From Verrucomicrobiales bacterium (lineage in GTDB: Bacteria; Verrucomicrobiota; Verrucomicrobiia; Limisphaerales; UBA9464): a DNA stretch of 12,881 nucleotides. Positions 1 through 8,544 of this stretch are shown here, in pieces. The DNA lies in NCBI GenBank assembly GCA_003445095.1, contig DLVS01000309.1:1-12881 (forward strand), in the 5' to 3' direction. Within the stretch, counting starts at the first letter, position 1, and each line of letters begins with the position of its first letter. The notes under the pieces were generated by a model that ran no database searches, was not told the origin of the DNA, and was given only the letters and a program-made list of their open reading frames with translations. The translations under genes and the position numbers were made by a program.

Positions 1-1236
1 ACGGACTGGGATTTCATTGTGACTCGGGCGGAGGCGAACGGGATGTTGGTGTTCGTTCATGACGGCGAGGTCGCCGTCAAGGAACCGGCGATTCTTGGAA
101 TTCCTTCGCATGAGGCGACCTTCGGCACTGACCTGATCGAGTTCGAGGCCCAGCTAGAGGATACAGCCGATAAGGCGAAGGTGAGCGCGGAAACCTGGGA
201 CGCCGCAACCCAAAAACCAGAACGGCAAGGCGCCGGCACCAAATCACGCCTGCAACACGGCGGCGCTCGCTCACCGAGTGAACTGAAGTGCTGGATTCAA
301 GCTGTCAAGTCCCGCGCCGGACTTGCCCGAGCGCGCGGCCGAGCTCGAATTCAGGGAGCGGGAGGACTTCTTCCAGGCCAACTGGTGACGTTGGGCGGAA
401 TCGGCAAGAACTTCGGAAAGCTGCACTTCGTATCCGGCGTCGAACACGAAATCGCAGATGGGAACTGGACTACCGAGATCCAGTTCGGATTGGCGTCACG
501 CTGGTTTCACCAGCGGGCGAATGTGGTCGAGCCTCCCGCCGCGGGACTGCTTCCGGCCGTAGCGGGATTGCAGATCGGCATTGTGACAAAAATTGCCGGA
601 GACCCGCGAAACGAATTCCGCGTGCAAGTGAGACTTCCCTTGGTGGACGCCCAAGGAGAGGGCTTGTGGGCGCGGGTCGCCCGACTCGACGCCGGAGCGG
701 AGCGCGGCATTGTGTTTCTGCCGGAAGTCGGTGACGAAGTCGTGCTGGGCTTCCTGTCGAACGATCCGCGCGACGCGATCGTCCTCGGCATGCTGCACAG
801 CTCGAAGAAGGCCTCTCCAATCGCGGCCGACGAGAAGAATCCGAGCAAAGGGCTGACGACTCGCTCGAAGCTTCAGCTCTTATTCGATGACGAGAAAAAA
901 GTAATCACCATCGCCACCCCAGCGGGCAACCGCTTCGTGCTCGACGAGGAGAACAAGAAAATCACTCTAACGGACCAGCACAAGAACAGCGTGGCATTGA
1001 GCGAGACGGGCATCCTGCTCACCGGCCAGAATCACACGGTCGAGCTCGGTTCCAGTGGCGTAACCGTCAAGAGCCAGAGCGATATCGTACTCAAGGCCAC
1101 CGGCAACATCACCCTCGAGGGAGTGAACGTTGAAGCCAAAGCCAACGCTCAATTCAAGGCTATCGGTCAGACCGGCGCTGAGGTTTCCACCTCTGGGATC
1201 GCCATCCTCAAAGGCAGTCTGGTGCAAATCAACTAA
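1..1236 (+). CDS. VgrG/Afp8-like spike protein, 5'-truncated by window edge
   Basis: Frame 1 is open from the first base, reading TDWDFIVTRAEANGMLV, so the gene enters from the left; an apparent start codon at 19 is internal (this motif is internal in VgrG proteins). 411 residues remain. Order seen: end of the gp27-like barrel (to about residue 175, including HFVSGVEHEIADGNW), a gp5-like OB fold (about 180-268, AGLQIGIV ... FLPEVGDEVVLGFLSNDPR), then a beta-helix C-terminus of valine/threonine/lysine-rich short strands ending GSLVQIN, typical of eCIS spikes. In the family this trimer forms the central spike that carries the PAAR tip and couples baseplate to inner tube. The linker after WDAATQKP (about nt 220-277) looks shorter and unlike what I expect for relatives, but the flanking parts are in the same frame. 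The stop lies 8 bases before the PAAR gene. An R-pyocin or T6SS VgrG is less likely given the neighbours. Confidence 0.93.
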   Translation, partial: TDWDFIVTRAEANGMLVFVHDGEVAVKEPAILGIPSHEATFGTDLIEFEAQLEDTADKAKVSAETWDAATQKPERQGAGTKSRLQHGGARSPSELKCWIQAVKSRAGLARARGRARIQGAGGLLPGQLVTLGGIGKNFGKLHFVSGVEHEIADGNWTTEIQFGLASRWFHQRANVVEPPAAGLLPAVAGLQIGIVTKIAGDPRNEFRVQVRLPLVDAQGEGLWARVARLDAGAERGIVFLPEVGDEVVLGFLSNDPRDAIVLGMLHSSKKASPIAADEKNPSKGLTTRSKLQLLFDDEKKVITIATPAGNRFVLDEENKKITLTDQHKNSVALSETGILLTGQNHTVELGSSGVTVKSQSDIVLKATGNITLEGVNVEAKANAQFKAIGQTGAEVSTSGIAILKGSLVQIN

Positions 1237-1244
1237 TCCACCTC

Positions 1245-1538
1245 ATGGCCCAACCTGCCGCCCGCATCACTGACTTGCACGTTTGCCCGATGGTCACCGG
1301 ACTCGTTCCGCATGTCGGCGGTCCCATCCTGCCGCCGGGCGCTCTCACGGTGCTCATTTCCGGAGTTCCGGCGGCCTGTGTCGGTGACCAAGCGGTGTGC
1401 GTCGGACCGCCGGACAGCATCATTAAGGGTTCAGCCACCGTGTTGATCGGAGGCAAACCCGCCGCTCGGTTGGGCGACTCCACCGCCCACGGAGGCACGA
1501 TTTCAGTGGGATGCCCGACCGTTCTCATCGGCGGCTGA
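1245..1538 (+). CDS. PAAR-domain spike-tip protein (Afp10-like)
   Basis: A 97-residue protein that is essentially one PAAR domain. It starts MAQPAARITD and contains repeated short hydrophobic/glycine units (VLISGVPAACVGD, VLIGGKPAARLGD) ending CPTVLIGG. In this family such proteins form the sharp cone on the VgrG spike, with histidines and a cysteine binding a metal at the apex; candidate ligands here are H12, C14, H23, H82 and C90. No effector extension is fused to it, so it is a bare tip. It follows the spike gene by 8 bases and precedes the gp25 gene by 26 bases to the chosen start, a conserved eCIS order. No clear ribosome binding site is visible upstream. Confidence 0.95.
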   Translation: MAQPAARITDLHVCPMVTGLVPHVGGPILPPGALTVLISGVPAACVGDQAVCVGPPDSIIKGSATVLIGGKPAARLGDSTAHGGTISVGCPTVLIGG

Positions 1539-1564
1539 AACGGAAATTCCAACCTAGCACCTTG

Positions 1565-1981
1565 ATGAACGACACCACGACGCCCTTCCTTGGCACCGGC
1601 TGGAGCTTCCCGCCTTCCTTCTCCGTCAAAGCCGGCGGCGCGACCCTGGTAAGCGGCGAAGAGGATATTCGTCAGAGCCTGGAAATCATTCTTTCCACCG
1701 GTCTCGGGGAGCGACTGATGCGGCCGGATTTTGGATGCGACTTGCGTCAACTTGCCTTCGAGTCGCTCGACGCCGCTCAAGAAACTCACCTCCGGGAGGT
1801 CATTCAGACCGCTCTCTTGAGGCATGAGCCGCGCATTGTTCTTGAGGAGGTTCAGGTCGCGCCTGATCCCGAACGAGCCGGACTCGTTCTCATATCGATC
1901 AGCTATCTCATCACGAGCACGAACTCGCGCAGCAACTTGGTCTTCCCCTATTACCTCGACGAAGGGACCCAGGCCGCATGA
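1565..1981 (+). CDS. gp25-like baseplate wedge protein (Afp9-like)
   Basis: 138 residues from ATG at 1565. It resembles the T4 gp25/lysozyme-like baseplate family: FSVKAGGATLVSGEEDIRQS, then the conserved GERLMRPDFGCDL (residues 48-60; the GER.M.PDFG core marks the family), then a C-terminal strand region. The family contributes to the baseplate wedge core and helps nucleate sheath assembly. An in-frame ATG at 1511 would add 18 residues, but that segment overlaps the PAAR gene and is arginine/lysine-rich and unlike the family, so 1565 is preferred. The stop overlaps the next start in an ATGA (1978-1981), indicating translational coupling to the large wedge gene. Confidence in function is high; the exact start is slightly less sure. 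Confidence 0.93.
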   Translation: MNDTTTPFLGTGWSFPPSFSVKAGGATLVSGEEDIRQSLEIILSTGLGERLMRPDFGCDLRQLAFESLDAAQETHLREVIQTALLRHEPRIVLEEVQVAPDPERAGLVLISISYLITSTNSRSNLVFPYYLDEGTQAA

Positions 1982-4815
1982 GCTCCGGCTTCCAGCAATG
2001 GCGCAACGACGGGACGCCGCAAAACCGTCGCTTCCTCGAAGCGCTCGACGGCAGTTACTTTAAGATCGATGACCGGACTCCCGCAGAATACCTGCGCATG
2101 TTCGCCGCGATGGCGGAAATGCTCCGGCTAGACGAAAGCAACTCCTGGCGCGAGTTGGTTCCCGCTGCCCCTACCAGAAAAGATAATGGCGCGGAAGACT
2201 GGCAAGCCGCCCTAGACCAATTGGAGCGTCGCCGAGACAACCCGCCGCACCTAGCGCTCTTCGTCTCATTCGTCCGCCTCTTTCGCCACGTCCAAGATCA
2301 TCTCAATACGCTGACTCGGGCACATCTCGATCACTACTACCGAATGTTGCTTGGCTTCCAGCCGCACTCCGCGAAGCCAGATCACCTGTCGGTTTTTCCC
2401 ACCCTCGCCAAAGGCGTCGCTCAACATCTTCTGCCGGTGGGAACCGCTCTTGATGGAGGGCGTGATGCGGAGGGCAATCCGCTCGTCTATCTGACTGAGT
2501 CCGAGATCGTCGTCACGAGCGCTCGGGTCGCACGTCTCATGGCCACCCGAGTAACCTCAGGACTGCGCAATCTGCGAGTCTCACCGGTAGCTAACTACAA
2601 AGACGGTCTCGGAAGCTCCTTTGAGAAGGGCGAGCCGCCCATGTGGCCCGCCTTCGGGCCGATCGGTAGCGCCGCAGCGGATGACCAGGCCGGCTTTGGG
2701 TTCGGGTTTGCCATCACCTCGCCGCTCCTGTTCCTGAGAGAAGGCACGAGGACGATCCGACTGACCCTCGGCGTAACTGGAATGGATTGGAAGAAATGGA
2801 AAGCTTACTTGAGCGCGGTCGGAGGTTGGCAGCTCGTCACGAACATTTCCGGAGATTCGACCATGCTGAATCTTGTGCTCGACGCGAACATGCCGGCAAT
2901 CGTTGCCGCCGATCCTAAGGTTCATGCCGATTCACCCGTGACGGAGTGGCCAGTGCTCAAGGTCTATTCTCCGACCGATCTTAGCAGCGACGCATACCGA
3001 AGGCTCTTAGCCGCCTTGATCACCAAGCTCGAAGTCGAGGTCGAGGGGGTCACTAGCCTGAAGTTGAACAACGACATCGGGCCCTTGGATTCTAGCCGTC
3101 CGTTCCAACCCTTCGGTCCGCGCCCCGTAGTAGGGTCCACCTTCGCGATCGAATCGGAGGAGACCAGGCTTAAGCCGATCCAATCCTGGACTCCCCATTT
3201 CGAGTGGCAGGGCAAGCCGGACAAATTTGTGGATTACACTTCAGCGGCCTCCGCGAGCGCTGGCCCGACGTTGCCCGACTCCACGTTCACGGTTAGCTGC
3301 CCGTTGAGCGACGACCCCGGTCTGGAGCGAGCGCTATTCTCGACCGCAGAAATCGTAGGGCCGCTGAGCTCGATCCAACTGATGAATCCGCCGGGCGCTT
3401 TTGGACATAGTCAATATCCAGCGCGCCTCTCTGAGATTGCGACGAACAATGCGGCCGGGATCGCGCAGTCGAAGGAGAAGCCCTTCACACCGGTGCCACT
3501 CCCACCAGAACCGTACACCCCAACGCTGAAATCATTCGCTTTAAGTTACCGAGCCGAGCTGGTGATTGGTGGGCAACGGTTGGACGATCCTAACGTTCGC
3601 CTATTTCGCCTCCACCCGTTTGGGATCGAGCCGATCCCTCCCTCCACGCGGTTGCTCTCGTCGGCGCCCAGCGCGGGATCTCTTTACATTGGCATTGCCG
3701 ACGGCGATCTCGCGTCACGACTCCACCTTCATTTCGCCGTGATCGAAGGCTCCGGCAAACGACTTCCTGAGGGACAAACTTCTCCTCCGATCCAGTGGTC
3801 GTACCTTTCGACCGCCGGTTGGGTCCTCTTTAGTTCTTCAGATGTCCAAGACGGCACCGGCGGATTAACGCAGCCAGGAATCGTCTCCTTCGAACCCAAG
3901 ACCAACGCGACGGACATCCATCCATTCATGCCGGCAGGTTTTTGTTGGATTCAAGCGACGGTGGACCGTGATCCCGAATCCGTCTGCCTGCTTTCTACCA
4001 TCACCGCGCAGGCGGTCCGGGCAACTTTGCAGAAAGGTGACGGCGTGCCGATCCACCTGCGCTCGGGCTCGCGGGATGTGCTGCCGGCTGGGACCGTGAA
4101 GGGCCTCGTGGTTCCGGATCCGGCCATCGCTTCGGTTGCCCAACCCTTTACTTCTTACGGTGGAAGACCGGCCGAAGACGCGAACGGATTTTATTGCCGG
4201 GTGAGTGAGCGATTGCGCCATCGAAACCGGGCGGTCACCGCGTGGGACTATGAACGGATCGTGCTCCAAGCATTTCCCGAAATCTACAAGGTGCTTTGCG
4301 TTCGAGCCGGCCCTGGTGCAGTCAAGGTCGTGGTTGTTCCCCGCTCCGCTCGCGCGAGTTGGTACGACCGGCTGCAACCGCGCCCCGCGCCAGCGTTGAA
4401 ACAAGAGATTGAGCAACACCTCCGAGCGCTGTCGTCGGGCATGACCAGCGTGAGCGTCATCGACCCGGACTACGAGGCATTGCAGATCAGTTGCGCGGTC
4501 GCCTTCGTGAAAGGCAAATCGTCGGCGGCCTGTAAGCTGCGGCTCAATGAGGAGCTTCAGCGTTTTCTTACCCCTTGGGCCTATGATGACAGTCAGGAGA
4601 TCGTCTTCGGCGGACGCATTCACCAGTCGGTGATTCAGTCCTTCATCGACGGCCGAGATTACGTCGAGCACTTCACGGAATTCAAACTAGTCCAAAACCC
4701 GTCGAGCGCCGATGGGCTGGTCGCTCCGGATCCTCCGATTCATGAAGCCAAGGCCACTCATCTCTGGTCGATCTTGGTTTCTGCCCGGCAGCACTTAATT
4801 CATCTCTCGACCTAG
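1978..4815 (+). CDS. Large baseplate J-like wedge protein (Afp11/Afp12 class)
   Basis: 945 residues. The N-terminus (about 1-70) is helical and charged. Residues about 112-175 (LDHYYRMLLGFQPHSAKPDH ... HLLPVGTALDGGRDAEGNP) match the N-terminal part of eCIS baseplate wedge proteins. A long, variable, beta-rich middle follows. The C-terminal part carries RVSERLRHRNRAVTAWDYER (741-760) followed by AFPEIYKV, a strong signature of J-like wedge proteins in eCIS. In the family this protein forms part of the wedge around the spike and links gp25 to the outer baseplate. It overlaps the gp25 gene by 4 bases. Whether it corresponds to Afp11 or Afp12 cannot be settled by eye; size and C-terminus lean to Afp12. 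A 268-codon open frame on the opposite strand (3865-4671) is a shadow. Confidence 0.9.
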   Translation: MSSGFQQWRNDGTPQNRRFLEALDGSYFKIDDRTPAEYLRMFAAMAEMLRLDESNSWRELVPAAPTRKDNGAEDWQAALDQLERRRDNPPHLALFVSFVRLFRHVQDHLNTLTRAHLDHYYRMLLGFQPHSAKPDHLSVFPTLAKGVAQHLLPVGTALDGGRDAEGNPLVYLTESEIVVTSARVARLMATRVTSGLRNLRVSPVANYKDGLGSSFEKGEPPMWPAFGPIGSAAADDQAGFGFGFAITSPLLFLREGTRTIRLTLGVTGMDWKKWKAYLSAVGGWQLVTNISGDSTMLNLVLDANMPAIVAADPKVHADSPVTEWPVLKVYSPTDLSSDAYRRLLAALITKLEVEVEGVTSLKLNNDIGPLDSSRPFQPFGPRPVVGSTFAIESEETRLKPIQSWTPHFEWQGKPDKFVDYTSAASASAGPTLPDSTFTVSCPLSDDPGLERALFSTAEIVGPLSSIQLMNPPGAFGHSQYPARLSEIATNNAAGIAQSKEKPFTPVPLPPEPYTPTLKSFALSYRAELVIGGQRLDDPNVRLFRLHPFGIEPIPPSTRLLSSAPSAGSLYIGIADGDLASRLHLHFAVIEGSGKRLPEGQTSPPIQWSYLSTAGWVLFSSSDVQDGTGGLTQPGIVSFEPKTNATDIHPFMPAGFCWIQATVDRDPESVCLLSTITAQAVRATLQKGDGVPIHLRSGSRDVLPAGTVKGLVVPDPAIASVAQPFTSYGGRPAEDANGFYCRVSERLRHRNRAVTAWDYERIVLQAFPEIYKVLCVRAGPGAVKVVVVPRSARASWYDRLQPRPAPALKQEIEQHLRALSSGMTSVSVIDPDYEALQISCAVAFVKGKSSAACKLRLNEELQRFLTPWAYDDSQEIVFGGRIHQSVIQSFIDGRDYVEHFTEFKLVQNPSSADGLVAPDPPIHEAKATHLWSILVSARQHLIHLST

Positions 4816-4856
4816 ATTTGACCGCGCCCAACCGCTTTAAGAATCAACAAAGATTT

Positions 4857-5972
4857 ATGCCACAACTTGAATCCAATATCCGGGAGACCCTCAAGGGCTA
4901 TTTCGCCGCCGGCCAAAAACCCACGGGTGAACAGTTTGCTCAGTTAATCGACGCCTTTGCCTGTCTCATTGAAGATGGCGTCAAGGTCGAAGGCGGGAAA
5001 GTAGTTATCGCGAAAGACCTCGAAGTCACCGGGTCATCTACCTTCGCAGAAAACCTGACCGCGAAAAACCTTGCGTTACAACACATATCCGGGAACCAGG
5101 AGCGAGGGGCGCTATACCTGGCGGCCGCGGGTGATTTCAATCACGCCTTGTACAACAACTTTTCGAACATCGATAAGGAAGGATCGTTTGATGGTGCTAA
5201 ATGGAATACTGGTTCAGGTCTTTGGATTAGGGTCGGGGCGGCTGAAGACAAGATCACCGCCCTTTCCATAGACAGCCAAGGCAAATCCACCTTCAAAGAG
5301 CTCGAAGCCACCGGACCATCCACTTTCAAGAGCAACCTCAGCGCTCAAAACCTCGCCGCGCCGCGAGGGGCGTTGTTCCTCGCTGACGCGGGTGACTTTA
5401 ATCACGCCTTGTACAATAACCTTTCGAATATCGACAAGGAGGGCTCTTTCGATGGCGCCAAATGGAACACGGGGGACGGGCTACATATCAGAGTTGGGCA
5501 CAAGAAAGATAAGGTCACCGCACTTTCCATCGACAGCCAAGGCAACGCCAGCATAAGCGGAGATATTGATGTTCTCGGGTCGGATGGGGTGAAAGTGAAG
5601 GGGAACCCTCTTTTGCCGAGAGGTGCTATTATCATGTTCAACGGCTCGGTTGCCCCTCCTGGCTGGTTGCTCTGTGATGGGACGAACGGCACGCCTGATC
5701 TCCGGGACCGGTTTATCGTTGGCGCGGGCAAGGATTACGCACTTGGCAATAAAGGAGGCGAGGCCACTCATACAATGACGGTCGCGGAGATGCCCGCGCA
5801 CTCTCACAGATATGGTTATCGGAAAGGGAACGTTGCTGCGAGTTGGAAGGACGGTGACGATATGCGTATTAGGGATGTGACTAACGACGATGCGACCGCT
5901 GCCGAAGGTGGCGGCCAAGCCCACGAAAATCGTCCCCCCTATTATGCTCTAACTTACATCATGAAAGGTTAG
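4857..5972 (+). CDS. Tail-fibre-like protein with collar domain and internal duplication
   Basis: 371 residues from ATG at 4857. The N-terminus (PQLESNIRETLKGYFAAGQK, then PTGEQFAQLIDAF) resembles the baseplate-attachment segment of eCIS and tail-associated fibres. Two copies of a 60-residue module follow (83-142 and 170-229, 51 of 60 positions identical), each preceded by a STF..NL.A.NLA linker. The C-terminal part (about 254-371) is a phage tail-collar domain: PRGAIIMFNGSVAPPGWLLC, DLRDRFIVGAG, and an HSH pair (H315, H317) like the metal-binding HxH of T4 gp12-type fibres, ending RPPYYALTYIMKG. Likely role: trimeric surface-contacting fibre or baseplate appendage. A TTG at 4818 would add 13 residues and start 2 bases after the upstream stop; I prefer the ATG, weakly. 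The gene lies between the two large wedge genes, an unusual position compared with Afp, where the fibre follows both. Confidence 0.87.
   Translation: MPQLESNIRETLKGYFAAGQKPTGEQFAQLIDAFACLIEDGVKVEGGKVVIAKDLEVTGSSTFAENLTAKNLALQHISGNQERGALYLAAAGDFNHALYNNFSNIDKEGSFDGAKWNTGSGLWIRVGAAEDKITALSIDSQGKSTFKELEATGPSTFKSNLSAQNLAAPRGALFLADAGDFNHALYNNLSNIDKEGSFDGAKWNTGDGLHIRVGHKKDKVTALSIDSQGNASISGDIDVLGSDGVKVKGNPLLPRGAIIMFNGSVAPPGWLLCDGTNGTPDLRDRFIVGAGKDYALGNKGGEATHTMTVAEMPAHSHRYGYRKGNVAASWKDGDDMRIRDVTNDDATAAEGGGQAHENRPPYYALTYIMKG
5103..5282 (+). repeat. Fibre module copy 1 (60 codons)
   Basis: Encodes RGALYLAAAGDFNHALYNNF followed by SNIDKEGSFDGAKWNTG and ending ALSIDSQG. It pairs with 5364-5543; the copies start 261 bases apart. 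I count 9 amino-acid differences in 60, while many codons differ only at the third base, so the duplication is not recent. Confidence 0.9.
5364..5543 (+). repeat. Fibre module copy 2 (60 codons)
   Basis: Second copy of the module at 5103-5282, beginning RGALFLADAGDFNHALYNNL. Most protein changes fall in one stretch (GAAEDK in copy 1 versus GHKKDK in copy 2, plus the preceding W to H), which may be an exposed loop. Confidence 0.9.
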
Positions 5973-5998
5973 GCTGCAGGCTATTTCTTCTTTTCTTC

Positions 5999-8512
5999 AT
6001 GGCTGACCCACTGACCATCTCGCCCGACCCACCGCCGCAACCCGGTATGGACTTTGCCCGGCTGCGGGCGGAGGGCATCCAGCATCTCCAAGGGCTCAGC
6101 GGGGAAATATGGACCGATCATAATGCCCACGACCCCGGGATCACGATTCTGGAAGCCCTCTGTTATGCGATCACCGATGTCGGCTACCGGACCCAGATGG
6201 CGCTGGACGCCTTAGCCGACCCAGCGCTTGGCAACGGAGTTTTGCCGTTATCGACCGTGCCGCGGCGCGAGGACGTTTTGCCCTGCCATCCTCTCACGCC
6301 GCGGGATTTCCGCGAGGTGCTGCTGGATTGGCGCGAGCCTGCAGAAGACGGAGGAAACGCGGATCGGTTGCGCGACGCCTGGGTCGAGCCTTGGTCACGA
6401 ACTCCTAAGAACGAGAGACCCTGCGGCATCTATCGTGTGGCGCTGGAGTTTGACGATCCGGACCTGAATCATTTTATCAGCGTCAATCGGGTGGATGACC
6501 ACGGTGGCGTTATCGGAGGCTGGCTCAATGGAAAGGAAATCGCCGCGGAGAAAACGATGACGATTGAAGAGCCACCGAGCGTCGAGAAGTTTCCCTTCCT
6601 AGTGCGAAGTTCTGAGGAAGACATTGAAATTTCCTTCCCTCGCTGGGATTCACTGGGGCCGGAATGGTTCGAGGCCGCGAAGCTGACCGCAGTTTCCCCC
6701 GGGGCAGTCACGGCGCTGAAGCCGTTGGAAAGCAAAACGTATGAGTGCAAAGTCGCAGCCAAACTCGGGGCGAAAGACGTGAGCTTCACCGTCTCGGTGA
6801 GGGTAATTTCAGAACTCGATTCGGCGACCGACGTTCCCCGCGCGATCCAACGGGCGATCATGAGTGCCGCACAGGTGCCCAAGGAAGTCGGGCAGAAGAA
6901 CCTGTTTGCGAGATTCAAAGAGGCCATGGAGAAGGTCGGCGCACTCCGGAGAAAGATCGCCGACCATCTCGAAAGGCGCCGAAATCTTTGCGAATTTTTC
7001 CCACTCTTTGCGATCATCCCGATGCCCGTAGATGAGCTGGGCGTCAGCGCGCTGGTGCGGATCGATAGCAATGCCGACGAGAACAAAGTGGCCCAAGAGT
7101 TTCACCGCCGGATTGCTCGCGTGTTCAGTCCGCAAGTTCTTCTACAGTCGCCAGCGCAGAAGGTTCGCGAAGGATTGAGCGTTCCGGAGGCTTGGGAAGG
7201 ACCGCGGCTGACGAATTTTGACGCGGCTCGCGCGAGCGCCGACCGGACCGCGAGCACGCCCACCGAGGACGACCTATGCGCTTCCGACGTGATCCGGCTG
7301 CTAATGGAGATTCCGGGAGTGCGGGCGGTTGACCTGACACGGTTGAGTCTGTTCACCAGCGGCGCCGAAGCCGAGGAACCTATCTTTGCCATTGCCGATC
7401 TCGTTCACAGGCAACCGGGCCATGACGTGCCGAGAAAACTCGACCTCGGCAGACGCCTGCGCCTTAGCGTGCTGGATTCCCGGACCGCGTTGACGTTTCA
7501 ACGGGTGGACGAGCACGGCACTCTCGGTGAAATCATCGGGCCAGTGGCTCTCCGGGTCGAAGAAGAACCGCCCCTGGATGGTCCGGCAGAATCGACTCCC
7601 AGCGCGAATTCCTCAGTGCCCTTTGCCTGGGAGGTATTGCGTGAATATCACTCGATCGAGCAGGAGCTCCCATCGGTTTACGGCTTAAAAGCGACCAGCA
7701 TTCCGCGTGACTCGGCGAATCCTCGCGCCACGCAGGCGTTGCAGTTGCGCGGGTATCTTGCGTTCTTCGACCAAATTCTGGCGAACGCCTCGGCCCAGCT
7801 AGAAAAGACGCCGCAGTTGCTCACCTGCGGGCCGGCTGACATCTGGAGAACCCGGCGGAAAACCTGGTTCACGCAGCCTTTGGGCAAAGCGCTGGGACCG
7901 GCAGAACCTGACTTGGAATCTTTGCTTATGGACGGCATGAGCTTGGAAAACTTGTCACGCACGGGCACTAAGGATCAGGAAGCCCTCCGTGGTCGGGCCG
8001 GCCGGCTAATTGATCATTTGCTCGCGCGTCATGGGGTGGCTTCAACCCTTGATGAATCTGCCAAACAAAAACTGCTCGAAGCCCTTCCCCGCGACGCGAT
8101 GGTCCGCTCGGCGCCCACCGACCCCAGCGATCCGAAAGCCGGCGGGATGCAGCGGCGCCTCGCCAACCTCGCGGGTGCCGAGTTCGAAGACTTGTGGGTG
8201 ATTGAACCGCTGGCGCTGGTCATCGAAGGAGATAAACCTCCTGGCGACCAGGAGATCACAGACTCGGAATTCTCCCTCATTGTCGTCGCGAATCAGGAAA
8301 GGTTTGTCGGCCAGAAGGCGCAATTCGAGGTACTCGTCCAGCGCGAAGCCCCGGCTCATCTCGCAGTAAAGGTCCTCTGGTGCGATCGCGCCCGCTTTGA
8401 CGCCATTCAAAAGGACTTCATCGAGTGGCATCAAGCGGTCCGCCAAGCCAACCGCAGAGGAGAACTCGCGAACTCGTTGCGGGCAAAGTTGGCGGCAGCC
8501 CAGACGGAGTGA
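5999..8512 (+). CDS. Second large baseplate wedge protein with HDPGITILE motif (Afp11/Afp12 class)
   Basis: 837 residues. The N-terminus carries LSGEIWTDHNAHDPGITILE (33-52) followed by ALCYAITDVGYRTQ, the classic opening of baseplate J-like proteins in contractile systems, then VLPCHPLTPRDFREVLLD, seen in eCIS wedge proteins. A variable insert with predicted helices follows (for example KEAMEKVGALRRKIADHLER). A later conserved block reads YHSIEQELPSVYGLKATSIP and ALQLRGYLAFFDQILANASA, which I also associate with eCIS homologues. Likely role: wedge component forming a heteromer with the 1978-4815 product. The start ATG at 5999 follows a pyrimidine-rich stretch (tatttcttcttttcttc) without a Shine-Dalgarno sequence, 26 bases after the fibre stop. 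Function as baseplate protein is confident; the precise Afp equivalent is not. Confidence 0.88.
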   Translation: MADPLTISPDPPPQPGMDFARLRAEGIQHLQGLSGEIWTDHNAHDPGITILEALCYAITDVGYRTQMALDALADPALGNGVLPLSTVPRREDVLPCHPLTPRDFREVLLDWREPAEDGGNADRLRDAWVEPWSRTPKNERPCGIYRVALEFDDPDLNHFISVNRVDDHGGVIGGWLNGKEIAAEKTMTIEEPPSVEKFPFLVRSSEEDIEISFPRWDSLGPEWFEAAKLTAVSPGAVTALKPLESKTYECKVAAKLGAKDVSFTVSVRVISELDSATDVPRAIQRAIMSAAQVPKEVGQKNLFARFKEAMEKVGALRRKIADHLERRRNLCEFFPLFAIIPMPVDELGVSALVRIDSNADENKVAQEFHRRIARVFSPQVLLQSPAQKVREGLSVPEAWEGPRLTNFDAARASADRTASTPTEDDLCASDVIRLLMEIPGVRAVDLTRLSLFTSGAEAEEPIFAIADLVHRQPGHDVPRKLDLGRRLRLSVLDSRTALTFQRVDEHGTLGEIIGPVALRVEEEPPLDGPAESTPSANSSVPFAWEVLREYHSIEQELPSVYGLKATSIPRDSANPRATQALQLRGYLAFFDQILANASAQLEKTPQLLTCGPADIWRTRRKTWFTQPLGKALGPAEPDLESLLMDGMSLENLSRTGTKDQEALRGRAGRLIDHLLARHGVASTLDESAKQKLLEALPRDAMVRSAPTDPSDPKAGGMQRRLANLAGAEFEDLWVIEPLALVIEGDKPPGDQEITDSEFSLIVVANQERFVGQKAQFEVLVQREAPAHLAVKVLWCDRARFDAIQKDFIEWHQAVRQANRRGELANSLRAKLAAAQTE

Positions 8513-8544
8513 TCCGACGAGTGCCAAGACCTATTTCGACGACC

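Noticed and set aside
281..400. Possible frameshift in the spike gene, since frame 2 reads FKLSSPAPDLPERAAEL here
   Set aside because: Frame 1 over the same bases gives family-like SELKCW and KSRAGLARARGRARIQG and continues in frame on both sides, so the frame-2 resemblance is probably coincidence.
288..734. 148-codon plus-strand frame overlapping the spike gene
   Set aside because: Very arginine/serine/glycine-rich and without domain features; the overlapping frame encodes recognisable VgrG sequence throughout most of it.
3865..4671. 268-codon open frame on the minus strand
   Set aside because: It lies wholly within the conserved C-terminal part of the baseplate J-like gene, is arginine/histidine-rich as expected for a shadow frame in GC-rich DNA, and matches no family I know.
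5103..5543. Mobile element or recent insertion in the fibre gene
   Set aside because: The repeat keeps the reading frame, has no terminal inverted repeats or target duplications, and its copies differ at many synonymous sites.
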